This document shows positions 1 to 6,783 of a DNA stretch of 10,463 nucleotides, in pieces. The position numbers and the translations under genes were made by a program. The notes under the pieces were generated by a model, which ran no database searches, had not been told where the DNA came from, and worked only from the letters and a program-made list of their open reading frames with translations. Location of the stretch: contig CALGMC010000092.1 of the NCBI GenBank assembly GCA_937959145.1, positions 1 to 10,463 of the forward strand, written 5' to 3'. This DNA comes from an uncultured Chlorobiales bacterium. Its GTDB lineage: Bacteria; Bacteroidota; Chlorobiia; Chlorobiales; Thermochlorobacteraceae. The stretch's first letter is position 1. Each line of letters begins with the position of its first letter.

Positions 1-590
1 AAAAGCAAATGCTCTCCGTTCAATTTGGAAGGACATTGAAACGCATGTTTGATATTGCGTTTTCTGCCTTCAAGTGAAAAGCCTGTTTGTGTGGAAGTGT
101 ATCGCGTGCGTTGTGCAAGCTCCTTGACAGGCGCGCCGACGATTTCAGAAACACCGGTTGCGAGACGCTCGGCTTGATTATATCCGCGCTCGATTTTGCG
201 AAGTTTGTGTAGCGGCATGGGCACAATGAAATCAAACTTGGCATTGGGTCTTTCGCGCAAAATCACTTCGCCTAAACGCCGACCTTGCTCGACAGCAACG
301 CGAGAAAAGCCGTCATACTTAATGGCGTGAATGAGCGATTGCAACTTGCCTTGCTTGTAAAAGCGATAAAGCGAGAGCGCATCACTAATGACTGTTTGAT
401 TTGGAAAACAATTTTGCAAGGAAGTGAGCATATCGGTGGTGGATTCATTTGGCAGTAAAAATGCATCGAATTCATTTTGACAGTTGCTACAAATGTAGGT
501 TTCATCGGGCGTCAAAGGCGATTGGCAAATGATGCAAACATTCGGATAAACAAGATGCAACAGCGGTCGGAACAGTGTTTCAAGCGTCAT
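1..590 (-). CDS. comF: ComF family protein (double zinc ribbon plus phosphoribosyltransferase fold), 3'-truncated by the window edge
   Basis: The frame reads from an ATG at 590 for 196 codons and leaves the window still open, so the C-terminus is missing. Residues 19-37 carry a C-x2-C ... C-x2-C zinc ribbon (Cys19, Cys22, Cys34, Cys37), the usual N-terminus of ComF/GntX proteins. Residues 121-144 read FIVPMPLHKLRKIERGYNQA then ERLA, which matches the ComF signature VPxPL...RGxNQaxxLA. A later T-x2-Q ... R-x2-N segment (about 165-179) also fits the family. The PRPP-binding DDxxTTG loop expected next lies outside the window. In Gram-positive and some Gram-negative bacteria ComF acts in the cytoplasm in DNA uptake during natural transformation; in other lineages its role is unclear. 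The ATG overlaps the maltokinase stop (ATGA), so translation is probably coupled. Family assignment is firm; a competence role here is inference. Confidence 0.88.
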   Translation of the reverse strand, partial: MTLETLFRPLLHLVYPNVCIICQSPLTPDETYICSNCQNEFDAFLLPNESTTDMLTSLQNCFPNQTVISDALSLYRFYKQGKLQSLIHAIKYDGFSRVAVEQGRRLGEVILRERPNAKFDFIVPMPLHKLRKIERGYNQAERLATGVSEIVGAPVKELAQRTRYTSTQTGFSLEGRKRNIKHAFQCPSKLNGEHLL

Positions 591-2197
591 GATTCGGAAA
601 GAATTTGAACAATACCACGAAGCGGAATCACAACCCAATCGGGACGATTGTTGAGCTCATACGAAAGTTCATACATGGCTTTTGAAAGCAAAAATGCGTT
701 AAGCAATCGCTCGCGCTCGTCAAGCGTTTTCGGAACAAAAGGCGCACTTTCGGCAACGGCTAAATACGATTTCAAAAACGTGCGACTGACTTCGCAAAAC
801 CAAATTTCGCCAAACGGCATTAAACGATGCAAGGCTTGTGTTGTGCGCGTTTCATCTTGAAGCAGTGACGCATAAACCGCATAGTGAAATGAGCGAATCA
901 TGCCCGCAAGGTCTTGAAAGGTAGGACGCTTTTGGCGACGCGCTTCAATCGGACGCATTGGCTCACCTTCAAAATCAATGATGACGAAATCCTTTCCTGT
1001 GAAGAGCACTTGCCCCAAATGATAATCGCCATGAATCCTGATTTTGTGAACGCCAATCGGCGACGTCATAAAAGTTTGTAAGCGAGAAAAAATGTGTTGG
1101 CGTCGACTCAAAACCCATTCGGCAAGTTCTTTCGCATTCTCGGAAAGCGTCTGAAATTTGGACCGAAGCAATTTGAGCGCGGCGGTGGCTTCGCTTATCA
1201 AGGCGTCTTGAATCGCGTTTTGATTTTCTTCGGTGAGCCGTTCAGGCTTGAAAGCAGGGCGTTTGGAAGAAGCAAGCGCGAGGTGCAGTTCGGCAGTTCG
1301 TTTGCCTAATTGTGCCGCGTGCGCTAAAAATCGTTTTGCGTTGTTTTTCACAAGTGGTAATGGCGGCGCGTCGAGATTCTGAAAAAATGAAGTGCAGGAA
1401 AGTGTAAGAGGCTCGTGGTGTTCAACTTTTTTGTAAAACGATTGCACCTCGAGAAGCGTCAAATCCCACGCTGAACTTTTGTTTTGGGTGAAGGTTTGAA
1501 GAAGCGCGAGAAAAATTTCTTGACGGTTCGGCGATAGATAGCAAACCGAACCGACATACTTTGGCGCATGCTCAAAATGCGCCGTCTCGGTTAAAAACGA
1601 CAGCACTTCCGCATCAGGATTCAATCCCTCTTCCAACTTGCGATAAACTTTCATAAACAACTCTTTGCCGTAGCGAACAGAAGAATTGCTTTGCTCCAAT
1701 GAAAGAACTTTTGAAGATAGAATGTTCTTGAAAGAATGGCTCGAGCCTTTCTCGAACACGAATTTCCCAACGGCTGTTTTGAACGAGCGCGTTGAGGCGA
1801 TAGCGTCGAGTAAAAATGTGCGGAACGCCTCGTCATAAATGCCATCAATTAAGACCGAAGGTTTCTCCAACAAAGAGAGTTCGGCAATCAGGCTTTGTGG
1901 ATAGTTGTGAGTAATCTTGTTGGATTGGCTTAACAATTTCAGCGACAAAGGAAGGAAATATCGCTCAATGCGTTTTTGTGAAAGTTCGGCTTCGAGAATC
2001 AAAAGCGCAAAGTGCGAATCGGGCGGAATGAAAGCGTCAACAATCCGCAAACGCTTGATAGATAAAGCCTTTGAAGCAAACCAGCGTTGGTGTTCAAGAT
2101 ATTTCGGAAGAATCTGTCGCTCGAGGTGAGAGAGAAAAGGAGGTTCAAAAAGGTCGCCAAATGAACGAAGAGAAGGGCACGATACTGCTTCTGACAT
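587..2197 (-). CDS. mak: Stand-alone maltokinase (maltose-1-phosphate forming)
   Basis: This 536-residue protein has the layout of maltokinases (Mak/Pep2), which phosphorylate maltose with ATP to maltose 1-phosphate, the substrate GlgE uses for alpha-glucan synthesis. The N-terminal cap carries the family sequence QRWFASK (37-43). A kinase N-lobe follows, with FMKVYRKL (Lys183 is the likely ATP-binding lysine). The C-lobe has the catalytic loop HGDYHLGQVL (389-398, Asp391 the likely base) and the metal-binding IIDFEGEP (406-413, Asp408). RRQKRPTFQDLAGMIRSFHYA (from about 420) is also typical. In many bacteria this module is fused to trehalose synthase TreS; here it stands alone and no TreS or GlgE gene lies in the window. 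The start at 2197 has no clear Shine-Dalgarno site and lies just beyond a large inverted repeat. Its stop overlaps the comF start. An unusual aminoglycoside-kinase-like enzyme is the alternative, but the cap domain argues against it. Confidence 0.87.
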   Translation of the reverse strand: MSEAVSCPSLRSFGDLFEPPFLSHLERQILPKYLEHQRWFASKALSIKRLRIVDAFIPPDSHFALLILEAELSQKRIERYFLPLSLKLLSQSNKITHNYPQSLIAELSLLEKPSVLIDGIYDEAFRTFLLDAIASTRSFKTAVGKFVFEKGSSHSFKNILSSKVLSLEQSNSSVRYGKELFMKVYRKLEEGLNPDAEVLSFLTETAHFEHAPKYVGSVCYLSPNRQEIFLALLQTFTQNKSSAWDLTLLEVQSFYKKVEHHEPLTLSCTSFFQNLDAPPLPLVKNNAKRFLAHAAQLGKRTAELHLALASSKRPAFKPERLTEENQNAIQDALISEATAALKLLRSKFQTLSENAKELAEWVLSRRQHIFSRLQTFMTSPIGVHKIRIHGDYHLGQVLFTGKDFVIIDFEGEPMRPIEARRQKRPTFQDLAGMIRSFHYAVYASLLQDETRTTQALHRLMPFGEIWFCEVSRTFLKSYLAVAESAPFVPKTLDERERLLNAFLLSKAMYELSYELNNRPDWVVIPLRGIVQILSES

Positions 2198-2199
2198 AG

Positions 2200-2262
2200 T
2201 CGGTTTTTTGAAAGTTCAGTTTTCAGAAGATAAGCGTTTGCGAGAACTTTCACGACAACCGA
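2200..2262. repeat. 63-bp imperfect inverted repeat between the MFS and maltokinase genes
   Basis: The left arm (2200-2217) and right arm (2244-2262) are near-perfect inverted copies. The inner stem is 9 bp (TGAAAGTTC at 2209-2217 with GAACTTTCA at 2244-2252). The outer stem is 6 bp (TCGGTT at 2200-2205 with AACCGA at 2257-2262). A small 3/4-nt internal bulge separates them and the loop is 26 nt. The structure fills nearly all of the 71-bp gap and ends only a few bases before the maltokinase ATG. On the transcribed strand the inner stem is followed by A residues, so it does not look like an intrinsic terminator. It may be an mRNA-stabilising or translation-controlling hairpin, or a short repeat element. 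Confidence 0.6.
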
Positions 2263-2268
2263 AAAGCA

Positions 2269-3489
2269 TTAAGCTGCTTCAGCAGGAATGTGCAAAGGCG
2301 TTGAGATTTCCCTTTCCGAAATTGGCTTAACAAAGCGAAGCAAGACCGCCGCAAGCACGGCAACCATTGCAGATAAAATTCCTGCAAATAAAAATCCGTC
2401 AAGTTCGCCGCTTGGCAAGCGCACCACAAGCAAACTTGCAACAGAGGCAGAAATCCCCGAAAAGAGTTGTTCAAACGACGCATTCACGCTCATAAATCCA
2501 GCGCGAACGGTTGGCGGAACGCTTGATGTAATCAGTGCCAATGCAGGAATGCGACGCGCACGCGAAAGCGACATAAACGCTACAAAAATGAACAGCATCA
2601 ACGCAAAGGAACTTGTCGGCATCGTGGTGAAAAGAAGCGTAAGCGGCACGAGCAAAAGGCTAATCGTGAGAAAAATTGACCACTTGCCGAAGCGGTCAGC
2701 AAGCCAACCCGTTGGATAAGAAACAAGAAAAGTAAGCACACCGCCGACGATGTAAAGCGTGCGAATCTCAGAATCTGAAAGTCCGCGATTGCTCGCAAGA
2801 AAGGGATTGATGAAGGGAATCACGGCATAACTCGCCATCGCAATCAGCGCGGTAACGAGAAAGGCTGAAAAATTACTTCGCGAAGTGAGAATGGCTTTTG
2901 CCTGCTCTGAAATTCGTTGCGACGCTTGAAGCGAAAGATGTGCGTTCATAGATGGCAAGCCAAAAAGCAAGGAAATCCATACAAGAAAACTCAAAAGCGC
3001 GTTGAAAAAGAAAATCGCGTTCCAACTGAATTTTTCAGCAAGAAACAACCCAAGCGGAACGCCGACGACAGAGGCAATCGCAAACGAACTTAGCACTGTG
3101 CCAAATGCTACGCCTTGATGTTCTGGTGAGATTTGGTCGCCGATGATGGAAAAAATCGTTGCAACCATTAAGCCGCCGAATGCGCCCGCAATTACTCTTG
3201 CCACAATCAAAGCCGTTGCTGATGGCGCGAGCGCACACAAAAGAAGCGAAACAGCAAATCCGCCATAGAGCAACAGCAAGGCACTTTTGCGGTTGAATCG
3301 GTCGAGATAAAACGCGCCGAACAAGCCAAAGATGCTTGCGCTCAAACTATATGCTGAAACTAGCGTTCCAAGTTCGCGCGTCGAGGAGTCAAATGCTTTC
3401 ACAAAGGCTTGCGTTAAAGCGGGCATAATCATGTAGTCCAACATGTAAGTTAAATAGACGGCTGAAAGCAAAAGCAAAAGCGGACGCAT
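2269..3489 (-). CDS. Major facilitator superfamily transporter (12-TM, DHA1/AraJ-like)
   Basis: The 406-residue protein is strongly hydrophobic throughout, with about twelve predicted membrane segments, the usual MFS length and fold. The loop between TM2 and TM3 carries a motif-A-like sequence, GAFYLDRFNRKSA (58-70), and the matching loop of the second half has GWLADRFGKWSIF (261-273). TM1 has an acidic residue in YMLDYMIMPAL (16-25), and TM5 has the glycine/proline-rich VVGVPLGLFLAEKFSW (141-156) typical of proton-coupled antiporters. The closest resemblance is to DHA1-type efflux permeases of drugs, sugars or arabinose (AraJ-like). The protein sits in the inner membrane. The substrate cannot be predicted; adjacency to a maltokinase makes a sugar possible but is weak evidence. 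No clear Shine-Dalgarno site precedes the ATG at 3489. The TAA stop is 71 bp before the maltokinase start. Confidence 0.85.
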   Translation of the reverse strand: MRPLLLLLSAVYLTYMLDYMIMPALTQAFVKAFDSSTRELGTLVSAYSLSASIFGLFGAFYLDRFNRKSALLLLYGGFAVSLLLCALAPSATALIVARVIAGAFGGLMVATIFSIIGDQISPEHQGVAFGTVLSSFAIASVVGVPLGLFLAEKFSWNAIFFFNALLSFLVWISLLFGLPSMNAHLSLQASQRISEQAKAILTSRSNFSAFLVTALIAMASYAVIPFINPFLASNRGLSDSEIRTLYIVGGVLTFLVSYPTGWLADRFGKWSIFLTISLLLVPLTLLFTTMPTSSFALMLFIFVAFMSLSRARRIPALALITSSVPPTVRAGFMSVNASFEQLFSGISASVASLLVVRLPSGELDGFLFAGILSAMVAVLAAVLLRFVKPISEREISTPLHIPAEAA

Positions 3490-3516
3490 GGGCGTTGTAA
3501 GTTGATGTTGATGTCA

Positions 3517-3546
3517 ATCATAGAAAGTCATTCTGAACGAAGTGAA
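3517..3546 (-). promoter_or_regulatory. Candidate promoter for the MFS gene at the edge of the palindromic repeat
   Basis: On the minus strand a -35-like TTCACT (3546-3541) is followed after 18 bp by TATGAT (3522-3517), a 5/6 match to the sigma70 -10 box. Transcription would start about 20 bp before the MFS ATG. The -35 box lies inside the repeat arm and the -10 box just outside it. Promoters of this phylum can differ from the E. coli consensus, so this is tentative. Confidence 0.25.
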
Positions 3547-3583
3547 GAATCCAAATCGATTCCCCGCTGACGCTCGGAATGAC
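3527..3583. repeat. Dispersed palindromic element of the GTCATTCTGA...GAATGAC type
   Basis: The left arm (3527-3551) starts GTCATTCTGAACGAAGTGAA and ends GAATC. The right arm (3558-3583) starts GATTC and ends CGCTCGGAATGAC. The arms are imperfect inverted copies separated by 6 nt. The sequence GTCATTCTGA(A/G)CGAAG(T/C)GAAGAATC is one I recognise as an intergenic repeat found in many copies in unrelated bacteria, including Chloroflexi and Bacteroidota. Here it occupies about half of the gap between the TonB-receptor gene and the MFS gene. As RNA on the minus strand it forms a long hairpin followed by a short, weak U run, so it may slow or end transcription after the receptor gene. Only one copy is in this window. 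Confidence 0.7.
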
Positions 3584-3600
3584 GAGCATGAAGTTCTTCG

Positions 3601-6027
3601 CTACAAACTCACGCTGGTTGAAACCGTGGCTTGTCGTTGCAAGACGGTGCCGCCAAAAATTTGGTAATGCCGACGGTCAAGTGCGTTAAAGACATTAAAG
3701 CCAATTTTCCAATAGCGTGTGATGTAGTAACTGCCGTTGAGATTCAACACAGCAAAAGCAGGAACGAATCCCTCTTGAACGCCTGCCAGCCAAGGAAAAC
3801 CCTCAACGTAGCGCAAGTTCGCCGAGAAATCAAATTGGTTCGGCACGGTGTAAGTTGCGCCGAGATTAACGCGATGCGGCGATGTGTTCGGAAATATCGG
3901 TTGTGCAGGAACAGCATTTTCCAAGACGCGCGCGTTCAGATAAGCGTAGTTCGCCGTCAAGAGTAAGTTATCGTTCAAGTAATAATTCACCCCAAATTCC
4001 AATCCGAGTTCTTCAATCAAGCCAATGTTGAGCGTGGTTTGAACGAGCATCGGACGATTTTCGGCGATAACAAGTTCAACAGGGTTAATGCGTGCCGCTT
4101 GAATGCCTTGTGCCAATCGGCGATTGACAAACTCGTTGACTTCAGGCGTGGCGGAACTGTAGCGATAGGGCGTAAAGACGAGCGGCGCATTGACGCTGAG
4201 CGGCGAGGAAATAAAATTACTCCGACGATTCAAATACGCATCAACCGTAACGAAGAGCGTTCTTGAAAGCACGCCTTTGTAGCCGATTTCAAACGACAAG
4301 GCTTCTTCGGGCTTAATGTTCCGATTGCCAAGCGAGAAACGGTCAAGGCGCGAGAAGGTGAGCGTATCGCTGACGCCAAGAAGCGTCAAAGAGTCGTTGA
4401 TGGCGCGAACCGTTGTGGCAAGGTTAATCGGCGCGCCAAGTTGAGAGCGGCGGAAGAAGTCGGGATAACTCGGACGCAAGAATGCTTGATTCACCGTAAA
4501 GCGGAACGTGTGATTTTCAAACGGCGAATAAACAATCGCGGCTTTCGGAGAAATTTTGGTTTCAATCAAGGTTGAAAAATCAACGCGCGTTGCGCCAACG
4601 AGTTGAAGGTTTGGCAAGAGGTTGTATTCGAGTTGTCCGTAAATGCCCGTGAAAGTGTTGTGCAAGTTGTTGCGCGTAAGCGAATTGGCACTGAGCAACG
4701 GTTGCGCGCCCGAGACGACCGTTTCAATGCGTTGCCATTGATGCGAAAGTCCTGCAATGGCGCGAAGTCGGTTGTTGAAGTAAGAATCATTGACTTGAAT
4801 TTCAGTGGTGATGTCGTCGGAATCTTCGGCGGAATTTGCCGCAGGCGTGTTCAAAACAGGTTGTGGGAACGGCGTGAATCGGCGATTCCAAACGCTTTGA
4901 ATGTTCAAGCGAGGCGTGTTGTAAGCAAGGCGCACAAACGGCTTATTGACAAGCGGAATCAAGATGCGACCAATCGTATTGACATAAACTTCATTGCCGC
5001 TGTTGGAAATGCCGCCTTCGAGCGTGAGCCGTTCGGTGTCGGTGAAGTCATAATCGGCGCGTAGCGTAAGCACGTTGTTGAAGTTATCGAGCCATTCATC
5101 GCGGAGCGGACGGCGGTCAATGCCAAGTCCGGGATATTCCAATCGTCCGCCCGTTGTGGTGTCGCGTGAGACGAGCGTAATGTTACGCATGCGTGCAAAG
5201 CCGCCGTTAAGTTTGAAGGCGAATTTGCCGAAGGCTTGTGCGTGTCGGAACTCGCCACGATAGGTGTTCCACTCGCCGAAGGTGAAGGCGGCGCGAGTGC
5301 CCTGAACATCGCGCGGCGCAAAGGTCGTAATGTTGATGACGCCGTTGTAAGCGTTTGTGCCAAAGAGTGCCGAGCCGGGTCCGCGCACGACTTCTATTTG
5401 TTGAACATCGGAAAGCGTTGTGGCAAGCGAGTTCCATTCTTGCAAGTTCAGAAGTGGCGTAGAGGGGTCGCGTCCGTCAATCAGCACTAAAACGCGGCGG
5501 TTGATGGAGTTGTTGAATCCGCGCGTGTTGATGTTGAAGTCATTTGCGCCCGATTGCGCTACATCAATTCCCTGTTGATGCTCTAAAACTTTGCCGAGTT
5601 GACCGTGAATTGCGCCGCGCGCTAACTCCGCAGGCGTAATCACATTGACGGCGGCAGGGGCTTCGGTCAGTTTCTGCATACGGCGCGACGCACCATAGAC
5701 AACCACATCTTGCGCCCTAATGGCTTCAACTTCGAGGACGAAATTTGCGACGGTTTCGTCGTTTGGCGAAAGTCCAATCGTTTGCTCAATGCGTTTGTAT
5801 CCGACGCCTGAAACGACAACGGTTTGCGCGCCTGCGGGCAATTTTTCCAAGCGATAAGTTCCATCGCTTTTGGTGGTCGTGCCCATCTTCGTGTCTTTGA
5901 TGAACACCGAGACGCCGACGGCGGCATCGCCATCGCTGGTTGTAATTCTGCCTTTGAGTGTGGCGGTTTGCGAATAAGCGGAAACGCTCAGGAGCGTAAA
6001 GAAAAGCAGGCCGTAAATAGGTTTCAT
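3601..6027 (-). CDS. TonB-dependent outer-membrane receptor with N-terminal carboxypeptidase-regulatory-like domain
   Basis: The 808-residue protein starts with a Sec signal peptide (MKPIYGLLFFTLLSVSAYSQ, cleavage near residue 19-20). A beta-sandwich CarboxypepD_reg-like domain follows (about 22-104: LKGRITTSDGDAAVGVSVFI ... DGTYRLEKLPAGAQTVVVSG), then a TonB-box-like QDVVVYG (106-112). The plug domain (about 117-236) has the hallmark IEVVRGPGSALFGTNAYNGV (211-230) followed by INI. The remaining roughly 570 residues alternate polar and aromatic strands, as in a 22-strand barrel. Such proteins take up siderophores, haem, cobalamin, metals or glycans across the outer membrane using TonB-ExbBD energy. 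The substrate is not evident. No SusD-like partner is present, which argues against a polysaccharide-utilisation receptor. The C-terminal residue is Leu rather than the usual Phe/Trp. Its ATG overlaps the tetR stop (ATGA), so the two genes are very likely cotranscribed and translationally coupled. Confidence 0.92.
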   Translation of the reverse strand: MKPIYGLLFFTLLSVSAYSQTATLKGRITTSDGDAAVGVSVFIKDTKMGTTTKSDGTYRLEKLPAGAQTVVVSGVGYKRIEQTIGLSPNDETVANFVLEVEAIRAQDVVVYGASRRMQKLTEAPAAVNVITPAELARGAIHGQLGKVLEHQQGIDVAQSGANDFNINTRGFNNSINRRVLVLIDGRDPSTPLLNLQEWNSLATTLSDVQQIEVVRGPGSALFGTNAYNGVINITTFAPRDVQGTRAAFTFGEWNTYRGEFRHAQAFGKFAFKLNGGFARMRNITLVSRDTTTGGRLEYPGLGIDRRPLRDEWLDNFNNVLTLRADYDFTDTERLTLEGGISNSGNEVYVNTIGRILIPLVNKPFVRLAYNTPRLNIQSVWNRRFTPFPQPVLNTPAANSAEDSDDITTEIQVNDSYFNNRLRAIAGLSHQWQRIETVVSGAQPLLSANSLTRNNLHNTFTGIYGQLEYNLLPNLQLVGATRVDFSTLIETKISPKAAIVYSPFENHTFRFTVNQAFLRPSYPDFFRRSQLGAPINLATTVRAINDSLTLLGVSDTLTFSRLDRFSLGNRNIKPEEALSFEIGYKGVLSRTLFVTVDAYLNRRSNFISSPLSVNAPLVFTPYRYSSATPEVNEFVNRRLAQGIQAARINPVELVIAENRPMLVQTTLNIGLIEELGLEFGVNYYLNDNLLLTANYAYLNARVLENAVPAQPIFPNTSPHRVNLGATYTVPNQFDFSANLRYVEGFPWLAGVQEGFVPAFAVLNLNGSYYITRYWKIGFNVFNALDRRHYQIFGGTVLQRQATVSTSVSL

Positions 6028-6728
6028 GTTGATTTCTTGTTTGATGATTTGGGTTTGAGGAAACCTTGTTTGAGGCGTTTGTCAGTTTTGGGTGCAATAA
6101 GTTTGCGGAGCGTGTTTGTCATTAAGCCAGCACCAATCAAGGATTGGCGGAACTTGTAGGCGTCGCGAAGCGGGTAAGATTTTCCGTCCAAAATCCATTG
6201 AAGGAAGACGCCGTCTGACATTGCCAATTCAAGTCGCGTGAAGGATTCAACATCGACATCGACGAAGAGTTTGAGTTTGATAAGTTCTTGCGCGACTTTT
6301 CCGCCGAGTTCGGAAAGGCGCGATTTCATTTCGCGAATGCGATTGAGGAAATGCGGATTTTGAGAGCGAATCGCGTGCGCCCAAAATTCGAGCAAGATGG
6401 CGGCGTGGTCGGCGTGCTTTTCGTAGAACTCGACGGTTGTGTCAATCAGCGCGCTGGCTTTGGAGACAGGGTCTAAAAGGCGTTCAGATTGGCGGAGCAT
6501 ATCGGCTTCGTATTCGTCAATCCAAGAGTCATAGACGGCAAGAAATAAATCTTCTTTCGTCTCGAAGTATTCGTAGAGCGTGCCTTTGCCGACGGCGGCG
6601 TAGTCGGCAATGTCTTGCATTTTCGTTTCGTGGAAGCCTTTCTTTGCGAACATCTCGATAGCGGCGTGAATGAGAAGTTGGCGTTTGGCTTCTTTGGCTT
6701 CTTCGGTTCGCGAGCGTTGCGGCGACAT
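6024..6728 (-). CDS. TetR/AcrR-family transcriptional regulator
   Basis: The 234-residue protein has a typical TetR N-terminal DNA-binding domain: RQLLIHAAIEMFAKKGFHET (16-35), then the helix-turn-helix KMQDIADYAAVGKGTLYEYF (36-55) and TKEDLF. The rest is an all-helical ligand-binding/dimerisation domain of normal length with a basic tail (from about 210). TetR proteins usually repress their own operon or neighbours and release DNA on binding a small molecule. The ATGA overlap with the downstream TonB-receptor gene suggests it controls that receptor. The UbiA cluster ends only 43 bp upstream, so it could instead or also sense a product of that pathway. A candidate promoter and palindrome lie directly upstream. 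The ATG at 6728 gives a normal N-terminus for the family; no strong ribosome binding site is visible. The ligand is unknown. Confidence 0.9.
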   Translation of the reverse strand: MSPQRSRTEEAKEAKRQLLIHAAIEMFAKKGFHETKMQDIADYAAVGKGTLYEYFETKEDLFLAVYDSWIDEYEADMLRQSERLLDPVSKASALIDTTVEFYEKHADHAAILLEFWAHAIRSQNPHFLNRIREMKSRLSELGGKVAQELIKLKLFVDVDVESFTRLELAMSDGVFLQWILDGKSYPLRDAYKFRQSLIGAGLMTNTLRKLIAPKTDKRLKQGFLKPKSSNKKST

Positions 6729-6754
6729 GAAAGTTGGTTTTTTTGATGTGAGAA

Positions 6755-6783
6755 AAATCAGACAGAGCCAATCACTGTGTCAA
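6755..6783 (-). promoter_or_regulatory. Candidate tetR promoter with a TetR-like operator palindrome in its spacer
   Basis: On the minus strand a perfect TTGACA (6783-6778) is followed after 17 bp by TGATTT (6760-6755), a poor -10 box. Between them lies a 17-bp palindrome, ACAGTG-N5-CTCTGT (6778-6762), whose 6-bp arms match at 5 of 6 positions. Its size and placement suit a TetR-dimer operator that would block RNA polymerase. The -35 box is embedded in the last codons of the upstream prenyltransferase gene. Support is from pattern only. Confidence 0.33.

Noticed and set aside
20..505. Two short minus-strand frames (20-244 and 272-505)
   Set aside because: They are out of frame with the ComF reading frame that covers the same DNA and carries the zinc ribbon and phosphoribosyltransferase-like motifs.
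2200..2262. Intrinsic terminator for the MFS gene
   Set aside because: The hairpin is real, but on the transcribed strand it is followed by A residues and the maltokinase start rather than a U tract, and the loop is long.
2288..2719. 143-codon open frame on the plus strand inside the MFS gene
   Set aside because: Antisense to well-supported MFS transmembrane segments; the product is a Lys/Ser/Thr-rich string without domain features.
3512..3517. TTGACA as a -35 box for the MFS gene
   Set aside because: It is only 22 bp from the start codon, so a -10 box at normal spacing would overlap the ATG.
3590..3615. Second, partial copy of the palindromic repeat reaching into the receptor stop codon (TTCTTCGCTAC...)
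   Set aside because: The similarity to the repeat's GATTCTTCGCT arm is only about ten bases and could be chance.
3601..3620. Frameshift or truncation of the receptor C-terminus because it ends in Leu rather than Phe/Trp
   Set aside because: The last strand pattern is regular, the total length of 808 residues is normal for the family, and hydrophobic non-aromatic ends occur.
4603..5064. 153-codon open frame on the plus strand inside the receptor gene
   Set aside because: It is antisense to the barrel-coding part of a clear TonB-dependent receptor; the translation is Arg/Val-rich with no recognisable domain, as expected for a shadow frame.
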